Assembly: GCA_964017195.1 (NCBI GenBank)
Contig: OZ024890.1
Span: 50,087,593 to 50,151,592, forward strand
DNA: 64,000 bases
Reading direction: 5' to 3'
Source: Siderastrea radians
Taxonomy: Eukaryota; Cnidaria; Anthozoa; Scleractinia; Rhizangiidae
Below the pieces are notes generated by a model, which was not told the DNA's origin, made no database searches, and saw only the letters and a list, made by a program, of their open reading frames with translations. The position numbers were made by a program, and so were the translations under genes. This document shows positions 27,701-36,920 of the stretch, piece by piece (the stretch's first letter is position 1; the number at the start of each line of letters is the position of its first letter).

Positions 27701-28659
27701 CCCCCACCGTTGAGCCTGTTCTAGGTGTTTTGGCTGAATGAAAGATATCAATTGTTCACAGTACTTTACTCGTTTTTAAAGTGGTTGATGAGACCAATAT
27801 TAAAGCATTATTTCCAAATACGTTTTACTGTTTGGTTCGAGAAAATGACCAAGAAAATATCCGCTCCCTTACTTTAAATTTGCCATTAATCTTCCTTTTG
27901 ACTTCCAAATTTGTTTCATACAGGTGCATCCTATACCGCCAACTTGGCAAGTTTTCTAATCACAGACGTTTTTGAGACTCCAATCAATAGCCTTGAAGAC
28001 TTAGCTGCTCAGACCAACATAAAGTACGGCTGCACAAAGAACAGTCACACCATGGCATTCTTTCAATTGTCGCACGTTCCAACGTACGCGAAGATGTGGC
28101 AATTTATGCAACGTCACGACACACTAGTGGAAAACGTGACGGAAGGAATAAGAAGAGTGAAACAAGGGGGTTATGCTTATATTGGTGATTCAGAGGTTTT
28201 GGAGTACTACACTAAACAAAAACCTTGTAACAGATTGACTACCATTGGAAGGTAAGTACAACACGTGTAAGGTTAGGACATGCGACTAATCCCCTGGAAC
28301 AAGAGAGGATGAAATACAAGAGTGAATCCCCGTGCCCCATGATAATTATTTGAAATTTATTATTAGCTCGCACCAGTGACGCAAAGGTTATTTCTGTCTG
28401 TCGATCTCATGTCAACAATCTAAAATTACATGACGTCATTCTAACTGATCAATGAGGTGTCGTCCTTAAAATAACCACGTAGTATGACACAGAGCTAAAA
28501 CTAGATTTCAAATAATTGTCATCCTTCATCTCCGCTACTTAGATCTGCTATCTCTACATGTGGCATGAAGCGACTAGGAGCACTACTACTCCACCTTGAA
28601 ATTTCTATATATTAACATTTTGTTAAGATTCCCCAACGATTCTCCACCTGTGGAGAGAC

Positions 28660-28722
<63 letters not shown>

Positions 28723-31700
28723 GTGAAGTAAAGTTTATTATCTACTATTGTCTATCGCACCTTCCTAAGTGTACAATACATAATGAATACACAACCGTTA
28801 CCTGACGAAACCAGGGGTCTCTTCGTGTTATGGAAACCATTGTTGGTTAGCTATTGTGTTTATTGCCTTTCCAATCTTTTGTTTTACGTCATTTCGTGAA
28901 AACCAAAAAACCCCAAGATGGTCACAAAATAAATACCAAGGGCTAGGTCCCCAGAAGGGAGGGGGGGAGAGGGGGACACTTATGTCAAGAAGACTGGGAT
29001 GGTCATCTTGCCGTTTTTTTGAGAGAGGGGAGCCAGGTAGAATGAGTGGTTCGGTGCGGCCTAGGGTGTTAAAACGAAAATCACTACCACTAGGATTATC
29101 CTGGTGCATTTTTTTTTCATAAAGGCTGTAAAAGATACGTGGAAACGCAGCTACTTGTCAAAGGTGGGGTGAAAATGAACCCAACAGAACAACACTGACC
29201 TCTAGGGTTCTCGCACCCCTTCTAGTCTATTTTGGAATTTCTTCATCAGGTTACATCTTAGTGACTGTTCTTTTATTTCAAAGGATTTTTGGAAAGTTTG
29301 GCTACGGGTTTGGACTTCCTAAGAATTCGCCGTACACCCATCAGTTTAGCGTGAAAATCCTCGAGCTGCGCCAGAAGGGATTCGTGAAGCTTTTGAGACA
29401 AAGGTGGCTGCACGGAGTTTGTGAAAAGCCTGCAGAGAAATCAGGTATCAAAATTAGTTAATGAATATAGCATTCCTGCTTAATAAAAAAAAGTAAAACT
29501 AAAAAAAAAACATAAATAACAGTTTGCTCAAACGTGTGGCAACATGTTTTTTGGATTCTCAAAAATATTTCATGCGCAGTTTTTTTTTTAATGGTTACAT
29601 GCACTTCGTTTTCAGATGAATGGAAGAGAACGTTTAGACAAAAAAAGCGCACGCTCACTGAAACAGGCTGATTCGAGGGGTATTATCTGGGCCCGCTGTA
29701 ATTGGCCTCAGCTATTGCAGTGTCCCTGCCAACCCCCTTTTTTAGTTTAGTTACGTTTTATGTTTTGTTTTCTTTGGCGAAGCTTATAAAATAAAAAATA
29801 AAATAAAAAATATTTCAAGCGGTTAAACTCCGACATGGTCAGCATTTTTAAAATGAGCATGACTACATCAGCACATCAGTAGGCCCTACTCGCCTTGTTG
29901 TCACCGGTCCTGTCACTTTTATTCATTAGATGTTTTGGGGCAAAGTAAGATAAAACTGTGTGTCGTTATTCCGAATCAGAACTCTAGACCTATCAAGGGT
30001 AATCCTTGGCATTGTGAACAAACTAAGTTCCATACAAGGTTTATTTCGCGCTAACATAAATTTTAACTTAGAGGGCATTCTGGTAGGATTTGTGTTAAAA
30101 AGGGAGTGACTTATGAAAAAAAATAAAAAAATGGAAAACAAGGATAAACAGAAAACCAGCAAGTACGTTAACGGACACATGAGCACCGCGGGTTGGTAGC
30201 AGACTCTCGTATCCATCCACTAATTATTAACCTCTAATTTAAATTTTAGATCACCTTCAAGTCTTCAATTTTCTCTTTCCTCATAACTTCTCAATCTCCA
30301 ACCCCCCTTCCCCCACTACCACCATTTTACTTCTTTAAAAACATCTTTAAATTTGCCAAAAAATTTTCAACCATTTATTACACTTTGAACAACGACCTAA
30401 TGGGGGCATTTGTGTGTCGAATGAAATCTCATTGAGATGATAAAGTTTAAGTGCTCAAACTTCTTAAAAACGTGGCGTTTGACCGTAATGCCCCCTTGTC
30501 ATTCTTACATTAATCATAACTATAACAAAATTCTCGAATCTGATTGGCTATCACCAGCCATGATTTGAGCATTAGAGCGGTTTTCAAATGAGTGTCGTAA
30601 AACCAAAACCAAAGTAATTACACCAGCCAATCACAACAAACACAAATTACCCAATGAACCAATCACAAATGGAAGCAAATACATGTAACCGGCGCCAAGC
30701 GCGGGAAAACGCGTGCGAGCGCGAGCAAGTCGCGACTGATTGGTTTCAGTTTTACTCCTGATTGGTCGAGAAAGTGGCGCGAAAGGTTTTATCCAATCAC
30801 AGAGCGAAGTAAAGCAAAACCAAAGCAAAACACGAGTTACTTTCGGCACTCAATTGAAACCGCTCTAATAGGACAGTAAGGACAGTGTAATTGGACAGTG
30901 TACGCGTCATGCCTAACTGAATTGGACAGTACACGTCAGAGCGCGCGCTCTAATGGATCGGTTACACTTGAATAAGTTATTTTTACGTATCATGAAACTG
31001 TTGTCAATTCCTTCTCCAGTACGTTTTCCCCCTTTTCTTTCTCTAATTTTGTTATAGATATGATTAATTGGTAACAGGACTTCGTGTCGTCCAATTCGGT
31101 CTGTAATCATATTCGTGATTAAACAAATCGGACTCCCGCTACGCGGTCGTCCGATTCCGTTAATCACTCGTATGATTACAGACAGAATTGGACTCCACTT
31201 AGTCCTATTACCATTATTAATTTTATTTCTTTTAGAAGCATCCTTCAGTACTGGAGACGTGTTGTTTTTTCATGACATGGCCGGGGTATTTTACGCCGTT
31301 ATTTTTGGCCTGCTTATCAGCTTCTTGGTTCTTCTGGGTGAGCTAACATGGGCGGCGCACAAAGATAAAAAACAGAACAAGGTAAATATAATTATTATTT
31401 CGCATTAAAGAAGCTTCATCTTCAAAGTTTCTACGTTTTTGGTACAATGATGACTGTCCGTTTTCAGTCAGTCGAGGGGGCGAGGTCATCACAAAGACTG
31501 AAGAGAGTGAACAAGCTGAGGGAGAACTGGGGGTAGACGCCTCCTCCCCAGTTTCCCTTGGGCCGCATTACTTTAGCTCGAATTAAAAATATACATATAC
31601 GGTAAGACTGATCCTTACGGCAGTTAAAGAAAGACGCAGGAGATGACATGTGTAACAAAAAATTGCCCAAATTACTTTAGCTCGCTTGATGGCCGATCAC

Positions 31701-32969
31701 GTGATTTGCTCGCCGCTCGACTATTCAGAGAGGAACTGCTAGTAGTGTACGTTTTGGGAGCAAAACAATGCCTAAATGGAATTAACTACATTTTATTGTG
31801 CAAAGAAAGCTCATAGCACACGTAATCAGGCTTTCGCGATTTTCCAAGACACAACGGAACAACTTGAATAAACAGTGGTCCAAATTTTTCAAGTTGCAAC
31901 CATTTGTATCGCGGCCATCCACAGTTAACACACTCATTTATAATTATGGAAGACAAGTCGAGTAATTTGAAACAAAAATGAGTCATTATTTGTGGGTCAT
32001 TTTTATTCCAATATGTCTTTTAGCCTTAAAAAGATATGCTGAAAAGACCTTGTTGGCGACAAACAACATGAACTCTTCTAAACATTTCTCACTCTTAAAT
32101 TCCCTCTTCCATTGAAATGCTGGGTCTAGGCGCCCAGGCTTGTTATACATGTTAAACATGAGCAACTCAGCGGTGATGATAGAGAAGGTCAATTTTCTTA
32201 CAATTGTGTGTGGGAGTTGCCACGAAGCTTCGAAGTTCAAGATGGCTGCCATTTCAGTCGACCATCGTAAATTTTGTGTTTTAATAGTAAAATGGCCATC
32301 AATCATTTATAAATCGTCGCTAATTAAGGTCGGTGCGTCCTTATACAGAGGTATTTTGCAAAGGTTATGATCATCAGGAAAAAGCAGATCTTAGCAAGAC
32401 CTATTGGAATGTAAAAGGGAAAATGTGGGTAAGCGCGCATTTTTCAGAGATAATTAAGCAACTATAATTCTAAGAAAGCTTTAAAATACGAAAATGTATG
32501 GCATTTTCTTTCATTTCCTTTTCTTTACCCCAATTTTCTTTTGATTCTGATAACCCGCCTAGGCCTTGTCAAGATCTTACTTCTCCACATAGTCATAAAC
32601 CGTATGAGTAAACGTATGAGTAGTAGCAAAAGCAGGCACTGTCCTTAATGTAGTGCCACTCTTTCATTACAGGTCTCAAGCATTCTACAAGGCATTAAAA
32701 ACCGGGTGGTAAGATCTTGGAGAGCCAAGAGGGGAAAAAGTCCGACTCGCGGTGCTTATAATATAGAACCAGGTAAGCACTGGACGATCGCACTGGAACA
32801 GTTACAAAGTCTACTTCCTGCTAGGAAACAAGAAAATAATGGAATCGAGAATGGACATGAAGATAATGGGACGTGGAAAGGAAAACAACCTAAGCAAGAT
32901 TTCGACAAAGAAAACAAAATCAAAGAAGTTGTAGATCGACATTCAAGCAAGCCTACTACTTATATTTAA
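13450..32969 (+). CDS. Ionotropic glutamate receptor B (complete, 15 exons)
   Basis: Exons: 13450-13537, 14224-14373, 15202-15471, 16159-16343, 19021-19095, 21452-21589, 22453-22620, 23071-23175, 23645-23782, 24372-24569, 26651-27092, 27924-28251, 29284-29444, 31236-31381, 32673-32969. They join in frame to 962 codons plus stop. The ATG at 13450 opens a hydrophobic signal peptide (LITAIVFFSCLSL). Residues about 30-430 form the ANF-receptor-like amino-terminal domain, then S1 (FCIELL; agonist arginine about residue 520), M1 (about 558-577), pore loop (GQGAD near 625), M3 (SYTANLASF), S2 (GDSEVLEY), M4 (about 822-848) and a basic tail ending TTYI. It is a ligand-gated cation channel subunit. 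Eight of the ten exons shared with iGluR A are identical in length in both genes. Introns hold a Crypton, a LINE fragment and several foldback elements without breaking the ORF. Donor 22621 is GC. The transmitter specificity cannot be read from sequence. Confidence 0.93.
15522..15566. repeat. (GTT)n microsatellite
   Basis: About 15 GTT repeats lie in the intron after the third exon of iGluR B. The remaining intron (15,567-16,158) shows no exon. Confidence 0.95.
16715..18076 (+). CDS. Crypton-like tyrosine recombinase, 453 aa
   Basis: This single-exon ORF starts at ATG 16715 and is intact. Residues about 25-110 (KRATSWGIKKFEKWC... TGIRAAIHRKL) resemble an SAM-like core-binding domain. The catalytic half shows a first arginine in FYFGRRGREGW (about 185-195), then HCIRAS (H-x-x-R box, about 309-314), a later histidine in TKHKDERS (about 335) and the nucleophile candidate tyrosine in LTHYIS (about 345). 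Such recombinases cut and rejoin DNA through a covalent 3'-phosphotyrosine. The C-terminal 90 residues are serine/threonine rich with a basic KRRR patch that may be a nuclear localisation signal. An intact ORF in an intron suggests recent insertion. The alternative is a domesticated recombinase-like host gene, less likely given the position. Confidence 0.85.
   Translation: MEEVKDSSQNSDLGKEELDKIEAQAQAENTKRATSWGIKKFEKWCEKRQLNVDLNSVTSAELNEVLRKFYAEVKSEKGQPLTPSTLTGIRAAIHRKLTSAPFSRTINILQDKEFLPANKMFEAKCKLYTKEMNPKPMHKSAIAAGDMTKLREYFSGGLGSTAWTEPERLLEFVWFSICFYFGRRGREGWRELTKQSFGIKKDDSGARYVTEMQTEQTKNYQGGSKQKDQSYSDVRMYENSSPLDPVSSFEFYILRLNPNCQALFQTPNKHFKKEGSQWFRNEPLGKNKIAKLMENISLKAELSEKYTNHCIRASTVTSLFQRGVDAKQISEITKHKDERSLTHYISQTSSAQKRHCSRLLQEAFDGHSSSVTSQESHRSSTNSESSNIAGASAITSVSQSLQSQFFSLAQPYPNCTQHIQIGTLNIYQSAGPSHSTESETVKRRRVVIESDSE
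18379..18514. repeat. Long near-perfect hairpin 3' of the Crypton ORF
   Basis: The left arm starts TAAAATGACTTTTT and the right arm ends AAAAGTCATTTTA. The arms also share GGGAATATTGTTTATTTGCGC and AGTGTCATTT, with a loop around TCGCGCTTCGCGCTC. Arms are about 60 bp with few mismatches. It may be the element terminus or a separate foldback insertion. Confidence 0.8.
18540..18645 (-). mobile_element. tRNA-derived SINE fragment
   Basis: On the minus strand TGTAGCTCAATGGTAGAGCA (box A region) is followed by GGTTCGACTC (box B), then ACTCGGATTTTTTTCCGAGT, a short stem. The anticodon/variable region is too short for a tRNA. The stem after box B resembles that of the element at 43096, which suggests one SINE family. 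Confidence 0.6.
19021..19095 (+). CDS. iGluR B short exon (25 codons) of the amino-terminal domain
   Basis: This 75 bp phase-0 exon encodes IIKQAGDLGMTKDWVWIVTD plus five residues between a TAG acceptor and a GTGAG donor. Its translation supplies the expected W-V-W-I-V-T-D strand of the ANF-receptor fold, which is missing between the exons ending at 16343 and starting at 21452. It is easy to miss because the Crypton inserted upstream places it 2.7 kb from its neighbour. Confidence 0.88.
19955..21205. repeat. Putative non-autonomous element with TTATTATATGGC termini
   Basis: The left end (TTATTATATGGCA, near 19963) is the reverse complement of the right end (TGCCATATAATAAA, near 21189). The left end is followed by a TTCTGATTGGTTAG segment like other repeats in this window. 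Several short open frames inside, on both strands, show no recognisable domain. The same end sequence recurs at about 22001. It lies in the intron before the exon at 21452. Confidence 0.5.
21206..21347. repeat. Palindromic foldback repeat
   Basis: CTTACTAACT at the left pairs with AGTTAGTAAG at the right. Inner arms include CGTACTGAGGAATATTGGCCC and its near complement, with a loop around GACCTCGCTGCGCTCGGTC. It lies about 100 bp before the receptor exon at 21452. Confidence 0.8.
22001..22250. repeat. Second TTTATTATATGGC-type repeat with inner palindrome
   Basis: It begins with TTTATTATATGGCTAGAGC and contains a palindrome at about 22151-22196 around TGTACGGACCTCGCTTCGC. The inner sequence is similar to the foldback at 21206, so both appear to be members of one family. 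Confidence 0.6.
22453..22620 (+). CDS. iGluR B exon with probable GC donor
   Basis: It encodes VVTGKFYDAVLALATALHFM and onward to MKYIKK, matching the paralogue exon at 1798-1968, which ends MKYIEN at a GTAAGT donor. Here the homologous boundary reads AAG followed by GCAATA. A GC-AG intron in phase 0 joins correctly to 23071. The nearest GT in phase is at 22645 and would add eight residues (AIKYFFFS). Confidence 0.7.
24598..24738. repeat. Short MITE-like inverted repeat (CAGCCTCGTTCCCAG ends)
   Basis: CAGCCTCGTTCCCAG at 24598 is matched by CTGGGAACGAGGCTG ending at 24738. The 141 bp unit has no ORF and starts 29 bp after the exon end at 24569. A (ATC)n tract follows at 24761-24791. Confidence 0.8.
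24761..24791. repeat. (ATC)n microsatellite
   Basis: About ten ATC repeats lie in the intron of iGluR B between the foldback and the LINE fragment. Confidence 0.9.
24985..25930 (+). mobile_element. Non-LTR retrotransposon (LINE) reverse transcriptase fragment, broken
   Basis: Translation shows RT landmarks in order: KAIKPNKYAGLDDIPTKLLK, YRPIS, AYREGHSTQLLL, AFVDIKKAFD, CGIPQGSVLGPTLF and the catalytic YADDT. A frameshift near 25300-25325 splits the first two blocks, and a TGA at 25517 follows IKKAFD. It is truncated at both the 5' end and after the RT core, and is followed by GATA-type short repeats. It is inactive, intronic in iGluR B and in sense orientation. The clade (CR1/Jockey-like) is only a guess. 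Confidence 0.9.
26651..27092 (+). CDS. iGluR B exon: end of S1, M1 and pore loop
   Basis: It encodes KADLAVGPISVSSQRQ (agonist arginine kept; serine where GluA2 has T480), the M1 helix, and pore loop AVGQGADV, where glycine occupies the Q/R-site position followed by Q, G and the +4 aspartate. It is 442 bp and ends in phase 1 exactly as in iGluR A. Confidence 0.93.
28670..28717. repeat. (GA)n microsatellite
   Basis: Perfect GA dinucleotide repeats lie in the intron after the M3/S2 exon of iGluR B. Confidence 0.95.
30571..30869. repeat. MITE with ATTAGAGCGGTTTTCAA ends
   Basis: ATTAGAGCGGTTTTCAA at the left and TTGAAACCGCTCTAAT at the right are near-perfect inverted ends of a 299 bp unit. The body is rich in CCAATCA/TGATTGG motifs. 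A half copy of the same end is at about 41873. It lies in the intron of iGluR B before M4. Confidence 0.8.
31070..31212. repeat. Hairpin repeat 24 bp upstream of the M4 exon of iGluR B
   Basis: GGTAACAGGACTTCGTGTCG at the left pairs with the region ending GTCCTATTACC. Inner arms TCTGTAATCATA and TATGATTACAGA pair closely. It abuts the polypyrimidine tract of the acceptor at 31235. Sequence from about 30,870 to 31,069 (GGACAGTGTAATTGG repeats) appears to belong to the same element. A related copy lies at about 51,040-51,460. Confidence 0.75.
32673..32969 (+). CDS. iGluR B last exon: cytoplasmic tail
   Basis: It encodes 98 residues of basic and then charged tail (VVRSWRAKRGKSP ... KEVVDRHSSKPTTYI) and the stop at 32967. 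Only the first part (VVRSWRA versus VLTSWRA) is similar to iGluR A. The final TTYI fits a class I PDZ ligand (T-x-hydrophobic). A possible AATAAA is at 33151. Confidence 0.85.
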   Translation, partial: VSSILQGIKNRVVRSWRAKRGKSPTRGAYNIEPGKHWTIALEQLQSLLPARKQENNGIENGHEDNGTWKGKQPKQDFDKENKIKEVVDRHSSKPTTYI

Positions 32970-33902
32970 CAATATCACTAAAAACAACCTAAAAATGAAA
33001 ATCTGACACTGAAAGTTTGCAACGCTGAAAAAGTTGTCGATCCACATGCTAGCAAGCCTACTGCTCATTTCAAAGTAAGGAACAGTTGTGGTTGAGGTCA
33101 AAATGCACGTATAGGTTTGTACACCTAATTGCAATAATGCTGTCTGAAAAAATAAAATATGATAAATGAAAAAAGCCATTAGGAATAAATTAGGCATGAA
33201 ACTGCTTCCGGGGCTTCGCTCTGATGAAGTGCTAATGCTCAAAATGTCAGCTCGTCGCTTTCGCGGTATCTCTTTCTTGCCAATTAATTCTATATCAATT
33301 GATATCAAATTGAATTATTATACCGTGTAATGAATGAGTGCTTCAAGAATTACTCAGATCGGAGAACGTAGTTTAATTTTTCTTTTTACATTTCGGTATT
33401 CCAACCTTGTTACAACTGAGGTGTATGTTTGCCGTTCTCTAAAGACCACTCGTGCTTTTCAGTGGATTCTTGCATTCCTCCTCTGCAAAAAAAAATAATA
33501 CCAAAATAAAATTTTCTGATCTATGATTCAAAGATTGTTCTATTTACAAGGTCTCCTTTTCAGTAGTACCGATGGTTTTTCTTTTTGAACCGAAAATAGC
33601 AAAATTTGGAAAAAAAATCACGATGTGTTCTATTCTCCAGCAATTGATTTTTTTAAACACGTGCAAATTTTGTCTTAGCGAATTAAATAGTAATCTATTC
33701 CCAGTGGGCGCTCGCTTAACAAAGGCCTGAGGACACGTGAGTTGAGTTACGGGACATGCGAGTCCTTGGCTCGGAGGCATAAGACAGCCTTGGATGAAAT
33801 GAAAGGTATCCACCAGCCTCCCCAACCCCATAAACCAGTAACTAAACTCTCGCATCCCAAAACTTAAATCCCAAAACAAGCACGAACCTAGGATCTAGGA
33901 AT

Positions 33903-34860
33903 CTAGGAATCTAAGAAAGCCGGCGTAAAGCCAGCAAGAATGTTGCATTTACGGAAAGTGTTCCCAAGATGTTCTGCTGATGAACCACTTCCACTGTCCC
34001 TAGTACTACGAGCCAAGGCATCTGAAGAGGTGGAAGAAGTCATAACCTTTTCAACTTGTTGAGTGTAGTAGTCGACCAAGGCAGTGGATTTCCATCCAAT
34101 GTGTTTCGCTACCTCCTCTCTAGACACACCGAGAAGCCGAAGGAGGATAGAATTCCCGGCTCTAAAACCATGAACTGATTCACCATCGTTAATGACCAGG
34201 GATGAAAGGTACTTAATGAGCCTTGCTTGCACGGTAGAAGCGAGGAGGGGTGCATTGAGAATGCCACTTTTTTGGATGTGGGACTGAAAAGAAAACCAGA
34301 GGAAAGGTCGAGGCGCATTGATGTACAAAGGTTGACGAAGAACTGCAAATTCCGCACAGGACAAATAGCAGGATTAGCAGTTTGTTTGACTGCAAACGCT
34401 CTTGAATGTTTTCCTCTTAACGTTTTGCCGACGCGTTGGTGAAACAGGAGGCTGTAGTGCCATCAGGGTGTCTTAACAGGTCTACTGTCTTAATCCTGCC
34501 TAGGTCGGATGCCCTGTCGCCAGAGGAAAAAATCGAGCGAGAAAAACGCTAGATCTCGAGCGTAAATGTAACGTTCTGAAGGGGAAACGCTTTTGCTTAA
34601 CAGAAGGTTCCTCAAGTGGTACACATTTTTTTTGTATTTGTCAAAAAAGACAGGGGTAGCTTCTTTTTGGAGACACTCTTGCCTGTGACTGTTCAGAATG
34701 AACAGATTTAAGATACTGCTTGACTGACAAATGCGAGGCCGGATTTCCAAAACCAAAGCGGTCGTCCCAGTCACCAGTACTGCCCAGGGCGGTGAAAATG
34801 GATCGCAATTTCTCAATGAGAGAGTCCACTGTGCCAGCTGCCTACCGAGTAGGACAGTTA
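33903..34860 (-). pseudogene. DIRS/Ngaro-like tyrosine recombinase, disrupted
   Basis: Three overlapping frames together cover the domain. Upstream pieces contain TVDSLIEKLRSIF and GDWDDRFGFGNPA (34829-34641), then an intermediate frame (34816-34490). The C-terminal piece (34364-33903) has SVHGFRAGN (H-x-x-R box), HIGWKS and the tyrosine in VDYYTQ. An in-frame TAG separates CPTR from AAGTVDSL near 34,845. At least two frameshifts are needed to join the pieces. The 5' part of the ORF continues beyond the inserted LINE at about 35,346-35,561 (FLIWKDGKGKRKVHKD). Confidence 0.8.
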
Positions 34861-34892
34861 GAGGTCTGCTTACCCTGTAAGCCCAGGAACTG

Positions 34893-35345
34893 ACACGAGT
34901 CTTTCATTGTAATCTACCATTATATCTCTCTGAAGAAATTGAACGCATTCAGCGCCGTGCATTAAGCATGATATTTCCAGACTGTAGTTACAGTGAAGGT
35001 TTAGTTAAAGCTGGCCTTCCAACCCTATATGATAGAAGGAGCACCTTATGTAAGGAACGCTTCAAAGACATTGACGCTCAGGGCAACCATAAACTCAGAC
35101 ACCTTCTGCCATCACGATCTCAGCAGAATTATAATCTGAGATCTACACGCGCCTTTGCCGCGCCTGTCTGCAAGACAAACAGGTTCAGAGACAGTTTCAT
35201 AATTAGCCACTGCATGTAATATATTTTAAATTGTCGTCATATATATTTTTATTGTAAATAATTTATTCACGTAATTCAGTCACTTGACTGCAAAGTGTAT
35301 TTTTTAATAAACGGTCTATCTATTTATCGGTCTATCTATCTATCT
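34893..35345 (+). mobile_element. LINE 3' end nested inside the YR gene
   Basis: The plus strand encodes the C-terminus of a non-LTR retrotransposon ORF2: LPLYLSEEIERIQRRALSMI, then AGLPTLYDRR and a terminal YNLRSTRAF block with stop at 35217. It ends in an AATAAA-containing UTR and TCTATC short repeats. It is 5' truncated. The flanking recombinase reading (KVHKD on one side, CPTR.AAGTVDSL on the other) shows it inserted into the DIRS-like element, so it is the younger insertion. Confidence 0.85.
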
Positions 35346-36920
35346 GTCTTTGTGCACCTTTCTTTTGCCTTTGCCATCTTTCCAGATTAGAAATCTAACA
35401 ATCTTTTGCGGCTGTGAAGAAGCCAGAAAATCTGAAATCTCAGCCTCCAGCTGCGATTTTTGGAGTTGATAGGCCTTAAAAGCTCTGGTGGAGTCGAGAT
35501 CTTTTATTCTGGTGTCTCTCTGTTCGAAGTCAATTTTAAGCTTCTTGGAGGATTGACTCAAACTACCAGAATATCTCTGAAACCCACATTGTTGGCAGAA
35601 TTGAAAACAGTCGTCGTTTGGATACGAACATTCACTACACTGGGCAACTGTGTGCCAGAGACGGGGAACCGTGAGGGTGCCCTAAAAGAAAATTCTGGAA
35701 TTAGGAAGATACTCTAAACGCCCAAATGTCCCAATGTAAAGGACGAGAATGGAATGCTCCATCTGAAGTGGGGAATAAAAGCACATCGTGGTCGCTCAAA
35801 ACGCAGAGGCGGGCAGAATCGAGCGCACCCCGAGATAACAGGCCACCAGTAACGACGGGGCTGAGGGTCAGGCACGACTGGGAGGCGAGGAACCGAAGCA
35901 CTATCCCAACTAAAGCTAACGGTGGGAACACGTAGGCATTGTCCCAATGATGGAGGGTCTGAGAGAAAACATTAACTCCAGCGGCGTCTTTGGTCGGCCA
36001 GGGAGTGAAATGTCTCAGGCGGGAGCCTTGAGCATCAACAGGCGCGTTTGAATCTAAAGCCATTAAATCGATGGAGTGACGGCCCCAGCGCTTCTCAATT
36101 TCTTTCCAAACGCGGAGAGATAGCATACAGTCACTGCAAGAGAGTGCTCTAGAGGGGGCATCTGCGAGGTTATCCTTTGAAGGAACATATGCCAAGGACA
36201 GGGCGATATTAATTGCAGAGTAGTTTCATAGATAACTTGGATGACGTCAGAAAGGGCTTTGCTCTTCCCACCTTGATTTGCCCAGGTGCGAACTAGCGGG
36301 AGGCTATCCACGCGGACGTCTACTTGGGAAGCCGAAAGCGAATTAACACCAGCAACGAGAGTATTTTTGAGTGCTAAAGCTTCTCTGATGATTATCGGTT
36401 GGGTACTTTCCGAAGACGACCAGAAGTCACGCACTTCAATAGAATTTCCAGATTTGTCGGGGAACACACCACCCCAGCCTGAAATCGACGCGTTGGAATA
36501 AGTGGTTATGACTATATGCCTCTCGTCAAACCAGGGAAGACAACCTTGCCAGTTATCCAGAAATCTCCAATATTGGATTTCTTTCGATAGGTCGCCTGAG
36601 ACCTTAATGGGCTTATGGGGTGATTTAGAACAGGACGATATAGCACGAAACGAGGCACGGGTTATAAAGCCGAGCGGCGGGAACTGCAATAGAGAACGAG
36701 GTGGTTTTGCCTGCAAAACGCCGCAAAGTTTTAACATCCACAGTTTCTTGAGACAGAATGGATTCTCGTAAGGCCTTAAACTTGTACTTCTTGTCTTCCG
36801 GAAGGACAAACGCCAATAGACCGGAGTCCGAAAGGTAACCCACAAAACGGACACACTGGGAAGGGACGAGAGACGACAAGGCAAAGGTATAACCCAGGGA
36901 AGTGAGAACTGAAACAACAA
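35340..36920 (-). pseudogene. DIRS-like RNase H and downstream ORF segment
   Basis: The frame at 36920-36063 has an RNase H-like block: DNWQGCLPWFDERHI, then TTYSNASISGWGGVF, where the usual catalytic Asp of the D-A-S motif is Asn, and later REALALKNT and DSLPLVRTW. The frame at 36195-35701 continues with VPSKDNLADAPSRAL and IDLMALDSNA. A frameshift near 36,190 joins them. The 35561-35340 piece is the start of the recombinase region. Confidence 0.75.
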
